Part shown: piece after piece, positions 23,569 to 31,114 of the stretch
How positions within the stretch are numbered: the first letter of the stretch is position 1
Layout of the letters: the number at the start of each line of letters is the position of its first letter
DNA from: a virus
Strand: one strand, 5' to 3'
IMG/VR virus record: IMGVR_UViG_3300017528_000090
Location: 1-40,371 of that record
Length of the DNA: 40,371 bases
Position numbers and translations under genes: made by a program
The notes under the pieces: generated by a model
The model's database searches: none
What the model was told of the DNA's origin: nothing
Seen by the model: only the letters and a program-made list of their open reading frames with translations

Positions 23569-24308
23569 ACTACGACGAAGCAATCCAGAAAGTTGCGAAG
23601 CTCTTGAGGCTCTCGCAGTCACCCAACCCCAACGAAGCAGCCCTTGCCGCTTCCAAGGCGCAGGAGATTATCGACCGATTCAAGATCGAATCTACGGCGC
23701 TGAACTATGCGGCCAACGGTGACGCGCAGCCCGATGAACCGATTCAGGACTTCGCCTCTGACCCGCTTGACGCCGGGGCTGGTAAAATCTCCTCATGGTC
23801 TTGGCGGCTGTTCCTTGCATTGGGCAAGGCTAACGGCGTCAAAGGCTATTCCAGCAGGCTTGGCGGTATTGCGATTGTTGGCCGTGCCTCGGATGTCTCA
23901 ACGGTGCGCTACCTTTACGCTTGGCTGAAGCGCGAAGTGGAACGGCTGGCAAAGGCTGATTGCCGGGGGCATGGGCGCACATGGGCCAACAATTACCGAA
24001 TCGGCGTTGTGGAAACCGTTGCCCAACGGCTCGCCGCACAAACCAAACAGACGCAGCAGGACGTAGTTGCTGAGATTCAAGCTAGGCAGCAGGCGGAAGA
24101 AGTGAAGAAGCTCGCCTTGGTTCGCGTGCAAATGGCTATTGCCAACATCCAGAAGCGCGAAGCGGAGGCACAATCTTGGATGGACGTTCATCTTAACTTG
24201 CGCAAGTGTTCAGCCTCTCGCACGCGGTTTGACAATAGCGCACGGCAGGCGGGCCGGGCGGCTGGCCATTCGATTCGGATGCAACCTGTAAAGGCTCACA
24301 TCGGCTAA
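23565..24308 (+). CDS. DUF2786-like protein
   Basis: 247 residues from ATG 23565 (overlapping the previous stop). An upstream in-frame extension to 23439 is rejected. The N-terminus (AIQKVAKLLRLSQSPNPNEA, then ALAASKAQEIIDRFKI) is the hallmark of DUF2786, a small helical domain found in phage and plasmid proteins. The middle (SWSWRLFLALGKANGVKGYS, VRYLYAWLKREVERLA) is the mixed domain that commonly follows it. The C-terminus is rich in Arg/Gln helices. Biochemical function unknown. Context suggests early DNA metabolism. Confidence 0.8.
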   Translation: MNYDEAIQKVAKLLRLSQSPNPNEAALAASKAQEIIDRFKIESTALNYAANGDAQPDEPIQDFASDPLDAGAGKISSWSWRLFLALGKANGVKGYSSRLGGIAIVGRASDVSTVRYLYAWLKREVERLAKADCRGHGRTWANNYRIGVVETVAQRLAAQTKQTQQDVVAEIQARQQAEEVKKLALVRVQMAIANIQKREAEAQSWMDVHLNLRKCSASRTRFDNSARQAGRAAGHSIRMQPVKAHIG

Positions 24309-24378
24309 ACCAATTTGACGTTTGGTGCAGCCATCATTCGTCACGCGGGGCGGCGCGTTATCCGCCTACTTTTAAAAT

Positions 24379-24663
24379 ATGAACACCCCCAAACTAATCC
24401 AAGCCGAAGTGGTGGAACTACTTAACGACCTACTCGTTGCCGAGAATCGCGCACGAGATGCGATTCAGGATTGCACAAATCAGGCGCAGTGGGACGACTT
24501 TAGGCGCAAGCGGACAAACCTGCTCATCGACTGTGCTGAAAAGGTTCAAGAGTTTTACGACAAGCGGGCCGACGAAAGCCATAGCCCCACAGCTTGGCAG
24601 CGGCAAGCACGGGCAGCGGTTCAGCCGCTCATAAACCAGATTGAACAGGAGACAGCGACATGA
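24379..24663 (+). CDS. Hypothetical helical early protein
   Basis: 94 residues, MNTPKLIQAEVVELLNDLLV followed by an entirely helical, charged sequence. It overlaps the annealing protein gene by ATGA. The 70 bases before it contain no gene and no clear promoter. In recombination modules this slot often holds a partner of the annealing protein, but no motif supports that here. Confidence 0.6.
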   Translation: MNTPKLIQAEVVELLNDLLVAENRARDAIQDCTNQAQWDDFRRKRTNLLIDCAEKVQEFYDKRADESHSPTAWQRQARAAVQPLINQIEQETAT

Positions 24664-25913
24664 ACGAATTGACGCTGACGGAGCCGAGAGGCACTGATGA
24701 AAACGTGGACCTAATGCCGGTTGCTAAAACCGACGTTGCGAAGCCAGCCGAGGCCATGACCCCGGCGCAGGCGAGGATTGACGCCGTGGCTGGGGTGTTG
24801 GCTCGTGGCTATCACGGAGCATCTACCTTGCAGCTTAGCAAAGAGGAAATCGAGGGCTTAAAAGCCGACTTCCAAGACGATGCTTTCAAGCTTGGCGCAG
24901 GTGGTAATGCGGATCTCCTTTACCTTGAACATGCCTTTTTGCGCGACCGCTTCGATTCCGTAATCGGTATGGGCCAGTGGGCGCTGATTCGTTCCCGTCC
25001 GCACTGGGGCGAGGACTTCACGACCCAGAAGGGAGGCAAGGCAACGCGCCTCTATGCCGATTGCGCTTTGCTCGTCCGTGGCTGCCTGGTAGCTGAGGCC
25101 ATCGGTGATATGGTCTATTATCACGGCAACCCTACCCAGAGCTATGGGGATGCCGCAGAGGGGAGCGAAACGGCGGCATTCCGGCGCTGCGCTAAAAAGC
25201 TTGGCGTGGGGTTGCAGGCTTGGAAAAAGGATTGGTGCGAGGGCTGGAAACAGCGGCAACACGGCGTCAGGCGTGCAGACCACCATAATACCGCACAAAC
25301 GCCACAAAAACCCGTCAAACCGGCAACCGCAAGCGCGGAAAAGGCCAATCCTGAGAGTTTAGCGCCTCGCTCGCTGGCAGACCGGATTAAAACCATGCGC
25401 TTGCTCCTGGGTGACATGGAGGAAGTCGCCTTGCAATACCTGCGCAACTTTACCTCAGACGGTTCGGATGCCTCGACGGCATTGATGCCAAATGAGGATT
25501 TGGGCGACTTGAACGAGAACGCGATGAACTACATCGGTGCCCATTGGAAGGAGTTTATGGCGCGGCTTAAAGAGTTTGCTGGTGTTGCGGTTGACGCTAC
25601 GCCGGAAGATGCGCAACCGGAGCCGGAACCAGTTCAACCCGAAGCGGATAATCCAATCACCAACCCCACCATCAAAGGTTGGGTAAAAGTCACCAACAAA
25701 AAGGAGACGAAAAAGAAAGGCACGTTCCGCTATGGCATCGGCATCGGCGTTGCGACGGATATGAATACCGATGAAAAGCTGTTCTGGGCGAATACCTTCG
25801 ACGCCAAATTCATGGATCAAATCGCTGGCCCGCTCAAGGGCAAGCAGATTGTTGCCGAGTATGCGGAAGGCAAATATGGCAACGAGCTTCTATACCTGAA
25901 GGAGGCGGTATGA
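24660..25913 (+). CDS. Rad52/Mgm101-like single-strand annealing protein
   Basis: 417 residues. Residues ~85-200 carry the Rad52/Mgm101-type core: YLEHAFLRDRFDSVIGMGQW, ALIRSRP, RLYADCALLVRGCLVAEAIG, YYHGNPTQSYGDAAEGSETA and AFRRCAKKLGVGLQAW. A Pro/Ala-rich linker, a helical section (~240-305) and a C-terminal beta-rich domain (KGWVKVTNKKETKKKGTFRY to end) that could be an OB-like fold follow. Such proteins pair complementary single strands during phage recombination and replication. No exonuclease partner is recognised next to it. Confidence 0.82.
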   Translation: MNELTLTEPRGTDENVDLMPVAKTDVAKPAEAMTPAQARIDAVAGVLARGYHGASTLQLSKEEIEGLKADFQDDAFKLGAGGNADLLYLEHAFLRDRFDSVIGMGQWALIRSRPHWGEDFTTQKGGKATRLYADCALLVRGCLVAEAIGDMVYYHGNPTQSYGDAAEGSETAAFRRCAKKLGVGLQAWKKDWCEGWKQRQHGVRRADHHNTAQTPQKPVKPATASAEKANPESLAPRSLADRIKTMRLLLGDMEEVALQYLRNFTSDGSDASTALMPNEDLGDLNENAMNYIGAHWKEFMARLKEFAGVAVDATPEDAQPEPEPVQPEADNPITNPTIKGWVKVTNKKETKKKGTFRYGIGIGVATDMNTDEKLFWANTFDAKFMDQIAGPLKGKQIVAEYAEGKYGNELLYLKEAV

Positions 25914-26239
25914 CGAATTGGACACAGCCTGAAGCGATTTCGATTTGCATGGCCATAGAGGCGATCTGCCCCAAGTTCGGTTGCCATGTGGCCCTAACTG
26001 GAGGGCTTCTATACAAGGATGGCCCTCGCAAAGATTGCGACATTCTTTTCTATCGTATCAGGCAGGTAAAGGAAATACGCGCCGAGGCCATGTTCGAGGC
26101 ATTAAGAGCCTTGGAAATAATCGTCGTATCGGGCTTTGGCTGGTGCGTGAAATGCACATGGAATGGGAAGCCGATGGACTGCTTCTTCCCCGAAGAACTG
26201 GAAGGCGGTTATGACCCTGAACCAGAAAAAACTATATGA
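25910..26239 (+). CDS. Nucleotidyltransferase-like protein
   Basis: 109 residues. LTGGLLYKDGPRKDCDILFY matches the polymerase-beta-type nucleotidyltransferase pattern GG-x(n)-D-x-D/L. The remainder (FEALRALEIIVVSGFGW, WNGKPMDCFF) supplies the expected strand-helix frame with a third acidic position in PMDCFF. It would transfer a nucleotide to an RNA, protein or small molecule. The substrate cannot be told. ATGA overlaps on both ends. Confidence 0.6.
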   Translation: MTNWTQPEAISICMAIEAICPKFGCHVALTGGLLYKDGPRKDCDILFYRIRQVKEIRAEAMFEALRALEIIVVSGFGWCVKCTWNGKPMDCFFPEELEGGYDPEPEKTI

Positions 26240-26406
26240 CCTCCCGGCAATTCAACTGGCGGATTCGCCTGAACGAGCTTGCGCAGCAGGACGTAGAGCG
26301 CAGGGTAAACCACAAAAGGGCCATGCTGGCGCGGGGCCGGAAGCAAGTGCTACCGCTAATCCGACCCGGCGTCGGCTGGCTCGGACAAGGACAACGATGC
26401 CCCTAA
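26236..26406 (+). CDS. Small basic protein
   Basis: 56 residues, MTSRQFNWRIRLNELAQQDV then Arg/Lys-rich (RRVNHKRAMLARGRKQVLPL). It begins with an ATGA overlap on the nucleotidyltransferase-like gene and overlaps the next start by ten bases, filling the space between them. Composition and junctions support it. No family recognised. Confidence 0.55.
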   Translation: MTSRQFNWRIRLNELAQQDVERRVNHKRAMLARGRKQVLPLIRPGVGWLGQGQRCP

Positions 26407-26591
26407 AACCTGACGCAACCTGGGCAGCCCTTTGCCGCGCCGTAGTGCAATCGCATGACATCGTTGTCGAAGCTGCGGAACGCGGCGGCATGACGCATGA
26501 GACGGTTGACAAGCTGGAAGCCGAATTGCGCAAGGCACACGCGGCGATAACATTCCTGAAATCGAGAGCCAAACAACCTGAAGCAACATGA
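26397..26591 (+). CDS. Small helical hypothetical protein
   Basis: 64 residues from ATG 26397 (MPLKPDATWAALCRAVVQSH). The frame is open to 26163, but that part is the shadow of two other genes. Helical, with a heptad-like second half (VDKLEAELRKAHAAITFLKS). ATGA overlap with the following gene. No family recognised. Confidence 0.55.
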   Translation: MPLKPDATWAALCRAVVQSHDIVVEAAERGGMTHETVDKLEAELRKAHAAITFLKSRAKQPEAT

Positions 26592-26770
26592 AACATATCC
26601 TCTCATCGTTCACATTCAAACTTACCCCGGCGCAGGCCAACAAGGTGCGCAAGGAATGGAAGAAGCACAAAACACTTTTTGGGACTAATGGCATTATCAT
26701 GCAGCCGATTGTCAACAAGAATGTGAGCTTGGGGCCGCAACGTGATGCGTTGCGATGTCCTTTCGGATGA
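26588..26770 (+). CDS. Small hypothetical protein
   Basis: 60 residues, MKHILSSFTFKLTPAQANKV, then a basic helix (RKEWKKHKTLFG). Linked to the preceding gene by ATGA. About 165 bases without a confident gene follow. No domain recognised. Confidence 0.5.
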   Translation: MKHILSSFTFKLTPAQANKVRKEWKKHKTLFGTNGIIMQPIVNKNVSLGPQRDALRCPFG

Positions 26771-26815
26771 CTTCTCCAGACAACTGCAACAATTCATAAA
26801 ACCATTCTTAATCAA

Positions 26816-26932
26816 ATGACTTTCCCCTTCCGTTCCTCGCGCCGGTATTTGCCGGAGTGCGTCATTCGTTCCGGGCCTCACCAAGCCAGTATCTTAACGA
26901 GGCACGGTCAAACGGATTGGGGAATACTTTAA
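26816..26932 (+). CDS. Possible 38-residue peptide
   Basis: ATG 26816 to TAA 26932, beginning MTFPFRSSRRYLPECVIRSG. It just fills the gap before the DUF6948-like gene and ends four bases before that start. Size is too small and no ribosome binding site is convincing, so this may be chance. Confidence 0.25.
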   Translation: MTFPFRSSRRYLPECVIRSGPHQASILTRHGQTDWGIL

Positions 26933-26936
26933 AACT

Positions 26937-27196
26937 ATGAAAAAACTACAACCGTTAGTCGTAACCACGATCCATAAAGGAGTATTCTTTGGCTATGGAA
27001 CCCCAGAGAAGGATCAAACCACAATCCGACTTGAGCAGGCCCAAATGTGCGTGCACTGGTCATCCGATGTGCATGGAGTAATGGGGCTTGCTTCCAGCGG
27101 TCCGACAAAAGGCTGCCGAATCGGGCCTGCCGTGAAAGCCATAACCCTGCAAGGAATCACTGCCGTGATGGAAGCCAGCGAAGCCGCTGAAAAAGC

Positions 27197-27221
<25 letters not shown>
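26937..27221 (+). CDS. DUF6948-like protein
   Basis: 94 residues. The opening VVTTIHKGVFFGYG, the middle LEQAQMCVHWSSDVHGVMGL, and the block GPTKGCRIGPAVKAITLQG followed by ITAVMEASEAAEKAW match what I know as DUF6948, a small phage protein family of unknown function. Family name is from memory and not searched. The stop lies 25 bases inside the following Gly-X repeat gene, so both are probably translated together. Confidence 0.75.
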
Positions 27222-27480
<259 letters not shown>

Positions 27481-27490
<10 letters not shown>

Positions 27491-27792
27491 AGGCTATCTG
27501 CGAACCATTTAAACGGGATGGATGGGTGATTGCCTTGTGGCGGTCCTCGCTACAAGGAACACCGTCGAACGGAGGGGTATCAGCCCCGGTAAAGATAGGA
27601 GATGTGCAAACCGTAGAAGGACCGTTGCGCCTATGCGGTTCCGGTGCCCTCCACGCAACCATGAAACCTGACAAATGGAAAGGTGAACGCTGGTGGATTG
27701 TTGCACTTAAGGAGCCGGTGATTAAGGAGGAAGATAAAATGGGTTCGCTTGAACGTGAGATTCTAGCCGACCTGGGCAAATGTCCGTTTTGA
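27481..27792 (+). pseudogene. C-terminal part of the Gly-X repeat protein in a shifted frame
   Basis: Continuing the Gly-Tyr reading after the five-base unit gives GYLEAICEPFKRDGWVIALW, then GGVSAPVKIGDVQTVEGPLR and DKWKGERWWIVALKEPV, ending EREILADLGKCPF. This has a clear native composition and resembles the C-terminal domain found after Gly-rich repeats in other phage proteins (I believe DUF7666, unverified). It has no good start of its own. GTG 27526 is the first possible one. It is best read as the second half of the gene starting at 27197. Confidence 0.6.
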
Positions 27793-27796
27793 AACT

Positions 27797-27949
27797 ATGA
27801 AACCGACCAACAACTACTATCAGATACCCTATGACTGGGAGCGCGATCGCCTTCGGGCCAATGCCTGCATGGTTTGGATTCTCCTTGCTGGAATCATGTT
27901 CCTGCCGCTTTGTTGGCTCATCTTACACTGGGGGCTGCGATGGATTTGA
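27797..27949 (+). CDS. Small membrane protein
   Basis: 50 residues. Polar N-terminus (MKPTNNYYQIPYDWERDRLR) followed by one transmembrane segment (CMVWILLAGIMFLPLCWLIL). It starts four bases after the preceding stop and overlaps the next gene by ten. No family recognised. Confidence 0.6.
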   Translation: MKPTNNYYQIPYDWERDRLRANACMVWILLAGIMFLPLCWLILHWGLRWI

Positions 27950-28125
27950 GCGCCGATGACGCGGAAGCCCTCCACGAGCTATTCGAGTGGCAACCTGTGA
28001 CTGCGGAGCAAATCCACCGCATGAGAGGTTTGGATTATCGCAAGCTTTTAGAGCAAAAGGTAATCCAGACTCTAGGCCGATGGGGAGATGGGCAATTCTA
28101 TCGCGGGGAGGCTTTTCCGAAATGA
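27940..28125 (+). CDS. Small hypothetical protein
   Basis: 61 residues from ATG 27940 (MDLSADDAEALHELFEWQPV), overlapping the membrane-protein stop. An earlier in-frame start is rejected because it lies inside that gene. The middle (TAEQIHRMRGLDYRKLLEQK) has a winged-helix-like rhythm with a WGDGQFYRG ending, so DNA binding is possible but not shown. Confidence 0.55.
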   Translation: MDLSADDAEALHELFEWQPVTAEQIHRMRGLDYRKLLEQKVIQTLGRWGDGQFYRGEAFPK

Positions 28126-28247
28126 TTGCGCATCTTTTCCTTGCTTGGAGCTTCGGACTATTTTTGGGCACATTCATATCCTGGCTTTGCTATCCGATCC
28201 GCTGCCGCCGTGGAGAGTGCGACAGTAACCCGAAGAAAGACAAATGA
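28122..28247 (+). CDS. Very small membrane protein
   Basis: 41 residues, MIAHLFLAWSFGLFLGTFIS then WLCYPIRCRRGEC and a basic tail. One transmembrane segment with positive residues after it. ATGA overlaps at both ends make it likely to be real. Function unknown. Confidence 0.55.
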   Translation: MIAHLFLAWSFGLFLGTFISWLCYPIRCRRGECDSNPKKDK

Positions 28248-28654
28248 ACCCACTAGAGCAAAGAATTGCTATCGCCATCGCACTTGGCTTTCGCTGGCGC
28301 ATCAAGGATTATGGAGCATCCAACAAACAAAGGGTGCTTACCAAAGGAGACGAGGACGGCCCTGCGAAGATGCACGAGCCTCTGCACTGGTCTTGGTTAG
28401 ATTCTGTGCCCGACTTCTTAAACGACCTGAACCAGATGCATGAAGCCGAAGAAACTATGAACGCCGATGAGTGCGTAGAATATGCGCGGCAACTAATGAA
28501 GCATCATCCGACGTATTGCGTGACCGTGCTTGAGAAAGGCGCAGAGCTTGAGGACATCGCTTACCAAACGTGGCAGGTGATTCACGCCACCGCCGCCCAG
28601 AGAGCCGAGTGTTTCCTTCGGGGGAAGGGTCTATGGAAAGATTCTGAGAAATGA
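28244..28654 (+). CDS. Hypothetical early protein
   Basis: 136 residues, MNPLEQRIAIAIALGFRWRI then a beta-like HEPLHWSWLDSVPDFLNDL and a helical second half (CVEYARQLMKHHPTYCVTVL). Such small proteins with a paired Trp stretch are common in phage early regions. ATGA junctions both sides. No family recognised. Confidence 0.6.
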   Translation: MNPLEQRIAIAIALGFRWRIKDYGASNKQRVLTKGDEDGPAKMHEPLHWSWLDSVPDFLNDLNQMHEAEETMNADECVEYARQLMKHHPTYCVTVLEKGAELEDIAYQTWQVIHATAAQRAECFLRGKGLWKDSEK

Positions 28655-28822
28655 AACCCACAATCCAACTACGGGAGGACTTTTGGCTGGTGGCAAGACA
28701 ACTATCGGCTGCCATGCCTTCACGAGGCCGCGACCGTCAATACACCATACCACGAACTAGCGCAACTCTCCCAAGATCTCCACTGGCAACAATGGATCGA
28801 AAGGGCGAGGAAGGAAAAGTGA
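28651..28822 (+). pseudogene. Small protein with apparent +1 frameshift near its start
   Basis: From ATG 28651 (MKPT, ATGA overlap with the previous stop) the direct frame continues 60 codons with an unnatural Arg/Ser/Pro-rich sequence. One base over, the frame reads SNYGRTFGWWQDNYRLPCLH, then EAATVNTPYHELAQLSQDLH and WQQWIERARKEK, stopping at 28822. That looks native but has no start codon. Removing one A near 28663 would join MKPT to it, matching the MKPTNNY start of the gene at 27797. Either an indel, a sequencing error or programmed frameshifting. Confidence 0.5.
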
Positions 28823-28841
28823 AGGAAAAGTGAAGGAAAAG
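28811..28841 (+). repeat. 11-bp tandem repeat carrying ribosome binding site and GTG
   Basis: AAGGAAAAGTG at 28811-28821 and 28822-28832, with a third partial copy to 28841. Each copy carries an AAGGA Shine-Dalgarno-like core and a GTG. Only the second GTG (28830) opens a long frame. The first is followed by a stop three codons on. Confidence 0.75.
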
Positions 28842-29399
28842 CCATCGAAAAAACAGTTAGTTTTGAAGCTTTTGCATGAAGGTCTTTTGCCTGAGGAGAT
28901 TCAAAAACGGCTCCTAGTTTCCAGATCCACGATTAGTCAGGTAGCGCGAGAAAACAAGATTCCGCAACGTAAACCGGGGCAGCCCCCAATAGCTTTTGAA
29001 CCCGCCGTCTTGAAAAGGATTTTAAGCGGAGAGCGCGTTTCCATATTGGCAAAGGAACTTGGCGTATCGCAAGGCGCTATTTACAACCAAAGACGGCGCA
29101 GCGGGGTTATCTTCCCACGCCTACTAAACGGACCGAAGCATCCAGCCGAGAAAAAGAGCCAAATTGAGCTTGCAAGGTCGCTTAAAAATCAAGGATTTAC
29201 CTATAAAGCGATAGCCCAACGGGCGGGGGTGACGCGCCAATACATCCAATGGCTCTTGAGGATACCGAAGCAAAAACTTTCACCCGCCTGCGATCAATGC
29301 GGAAGCCGAAAGCGACTCCAAGGGCACCATCTGGACTATTTGACCGACCAATTCCAAACCCTTTGCGTTTCATGCCACCGGAAAACCCATCTGAAATAA
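28830..29399 (+). CDS. HTH protein with HNH-like zinc module
   Basis: 189 residues from GTG 28830. Three helix-turn-helix-like segments are visible: LLPEEIQKRLLVSRSTISQV, ERVSILAKELGVSQGAIYN and FTYKAIAQRAGVTRQYIQW. The C-terminus is a treble-clef/HNH-like module CDQCGSRKRLQGHHLDYLTD ... LCVSCHRKTH, with two CxxC pairs and a HH. Resembles HNH homing-type nucleases with recruited DNA-binding repeats. It could also be a zinc-dependent regulator. Sits directly before the structured leader of the replication gene. Confidence 0.65.
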   Translation: MKEKPSKKQLVLKLLHEGLLPEEIQKRLLVSRSTISQVARENKIPQRKPGQPPIAFEPAVLKRILSGERVSILAKELGVSQGAIYNQRRRSGVIFPRLLNGPKHPAEKKSQIELARSLKNQGFTYKAIAQRAGVTRQYIQWLLRIPKQKLSPACDQCGSRKRLQGHHLDYLTDQFQTLCVSCHRKTHLK

Positions 29400-29578
29400 T
29401 AGTTGACATCCTCGCGGGGTTTGGTAAGAATCGCGTCACGGGTCGCAAGCCCGAATTGCTAAAGTATGATAGGTTTCAATACTCAGAGCGTGAGCGCAGC
29501 AGGGTTCACCAGCTACCCAGGCTGGAATCGGCTTCCCTCTTGCGTGCTCGCTCGCGTTCTGAGTCTTGCAACTTATCC
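29400..29578 (+). promoter_or_regulatory. Gene-free leader with long stem-loop before the replication gene
   Basis: A 16-bp stem pairs 29481-29496 (ACTCAGAGCGTGAGCG) with 29549-29564 (CGCTCGCGTTCTGAGT), with two G-U pairs in RNA. The 52-base interior can form further hairpins (CCAGC 29509-29513 with GCTGG 29521-29525). A small upstream hairpin CGGGT-CGCAA-GCCCG spans 29439-29453. TTGACA at 29403-29408 has only a poor -10 at the right distance. May be a regulatory leader, a replication origin structure or a small RNA. Confidence 0.5.
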
Positions 29579-30277
29579 ATGAAACGATTCACAGCGACGG
29601 AAAAATGGGATAAGGTTTGGCATCGACAACTCCCCTGCCGCCTTAAATGCTTCTGGGAATATCTCTACTGCAAATGCAACGCCATCGGCGTATGGGAGCC
29701 TGATTTCGATTTGGCCAGCCTTCAGATAGGCGAGAAAGTATCGGCTGCGGATCTCCGAGCTTTCAATGGCAAGGTTGAACTCCTCCCAGATGGAAAATGG
29801 TTCATTCAGAACTTTGTTGCCTTCCAGAACGGGACTCTTTCCAAAGCTTGTCCTGCTCATAAGCCTATCTATAGGCTATTAGAGGCTAATCCTGACATCT
29901 CACATAGGCTAGGGCATAGGCTATTGAATAGCCTACAAGCAGCGGTAAAGGGAATAGAAGAAGAAAAGGAAAAGGAAGGTGAAGCTCCGCCGATTGAATC
30001 CGCCCTAAATTGGCTGAGCGATTCAAGGAAGAACGGATCGGACTATACCGAGTCGGAAACCCATGGCGCATGGCTGGCTTTGAACGCCGGGGGATGGATG
30101 TGGGGTAAAAGGCCCGTCACGGATTGGCGGAGCGCATTGGAGAGGCAAATCCAGAGCGATAGAGATAGGAAGCACAAGTTTAGCCCGAACGGGTCAAACC
30201 TTATCCATCAAAAAACCATCATGGAAAAGGAAGCTGATGCCATACTCCGCGAGTGCCGGCGGGAGGGCATGATATGA
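29579..30277 (+). CDS. Replication initiation / replisome-organiser-like protein
   Basis: 232 residues from ATG 29579 (MKRFTATEKWDKVWHRQLPC). An in-frame extension to 29249 is rejected, as it covers the leader and the preceding gene. The N-terminal half (FWEYLYCKCNAIGVWEPDFD, LPDGKWFIQNFVAFQNGTLS, CPAHKPIYRLLE) matches the winged-helix domain of phage replication organiser proteins. The C-terminal half is charged, with AWLALNAGGWMWGKRPVTDW, a pattern found in such proteins. Likely binds the phage origin and loads helicase. Confidence 0.7.
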   Translation: MKRFTATEKWDKVWHRQLPCRLKCFWEYLYCKCNAIGVWEPDFDLASLQIGEKVSAADLRAFNGKVELLPDGKWFIQNFVAFQNGTLSKACPAHKPIYRLLEANPDISHRLGHRLLNSLQAAVKGIEEEKEKEGEAPPIESALNWLSDSRKNGSDYTESETHGAWLALNAGGWMWGKRPVTDWRSALERQIQSDRDRKHKFSPNGSNLIHQKTIMEKEADAILRECRREGMI

Positions 30278-30717
30278 ACCGGCTGGCCTACGAGTGCACG
30301 TTTTGTGGCAACGAAGGGGTTGCTGATTATGATGAACTTGATCCGATGAAGCTTGAGTTTTGGAAGTCTATACTGGCCTGTAATCGGTGCGCCGACTTCC
30401 ATGAGTCTAGAATAAAGGTCGAAACCAAAATCTTCAGGACATGCGGAAGCCTGCTCGCCTTGAACCTTCGGCGACAAGAGGCCATGACTGAGGAAGGTGG
30501 ACAGCTTGCCCAAACAAGGGAGAAGCTCCGCGTTGCGCTGGTATTCCTGACCAAGCAATATGCCACGCTGGTCTGCCGATTTTACAATCGCATGGAGGTC
30601 TGGGAGCCGGGGTTTCCCTCCATGCTTGAAGATAGGCCGGATAAGGCTGGGGTAGTGCTTGGCCATTATGTTAGAGACTTATCCAGCGGGAAATTAGATG
30701 CAGTTCAGAAATTGTGA
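30274..30717 (+). CDS. Hypothetical protein with N-terminal zinc ribbon
   Basis: 147 residues from ATG 30274 (MNRLAYECTFCGNEGVADYD), overlapping the replication gene by ATGA. CTFC and CNRC form a likely zinc site in the first 45 residues. The rest is helical (EGGQLAQTREKLRVALVFLT) and ends in a beta-like EVWEPGFPSMLEDRPDK section. In replication modules this kind of protein may act as an accessory factor. Not assigned. Confidence 0.6.
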   Translation: MNRLAYECTFCGNEGVADYDELDPMKLEFWKSILACNRCADFHESRIKVETKIFRTCGSLLALNLRRQEAMTEEGGQLAQTREKLRVALVFLTKQYATLVCRFYNRMEVWEPGFPSMLEDRPDKAGVVLGHYVRDLSSGKLDAVQKL

Positions 30718-30721
30718 GGGT

Positions 30722-31114
30722 ATGAGAAGATTTACAGGCCAGTATAATCAGGACGGAAAGGAGAAGCGCAGAGCGGCGAGAGAGGCCGCTGGAAATAAGT
30801 GCATCCGTTGCGGCTCCAATAGCGTTCCGGGTAGAATCCTTACCACGCATCATTTCGACGGCAACAAGGCCAATGATGAATGGTGGAATCTGCTTCCGCT
30901 TTGTCAGGTTTGCCACTTGCAAGTTCAATCCAAAGTTGACCCGGAGCAGCCTTACTTTTTTGAGCACGCGGAGTGGCTTAAACCGTTCGTGGCAGGCTTC
31001 TATGCGAAGAAATACGAAGGGAAGCTGCTGACTCGTGAACAGGTAAAAGCGCGATTGATTGAACTTCTAAAATATGAACAAAGAGCAGCGTATGACCGAA
31101 CAAGCCACACTTAA
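30722..31114 (+). CDS. HNH endonuclease-like protein
   Basis: About 130 residues. CIRCGSNSVPGRILTTHHFD then NKANDEWWNLLPLCQVCHLQ gives the two CxxC zinc pairs, the HH and the N of an HNH fold. ATG 30722 follows GAGG but at only two bases. ATG 30698 is an alternative overlapping the previous gene. Might be a homing nuclease or take part in packaging or DNA processing. It sits away from the terminase genes. Confidence 0.75.
   Translation: MRRFTGQYNQDGKEKRRAAREAAGNKCIRCGSNSVPGRILTTHHFDGNKANDEWWNLLPLCQVCHLQVQSKVDPEQPYFFEHAEWLKPFVAGFYAKKYEGKLLTREQVKARLIELLKYEQRAAYDRTSHT

Noticed and set aside
29501-29545. tRNA-like element suggested by GGGTTCA and nearby hairpins
   Set aside because: No acceptor stem, anticodon arm or correct T-arm spacing can be formed.
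29249-29578. Extension of the replication gene to an upstream ATG
   Set aside because: It runs through the HTH-HNH gene and the structured leader with Arg/Ser/Pro-rich shadow sequence.
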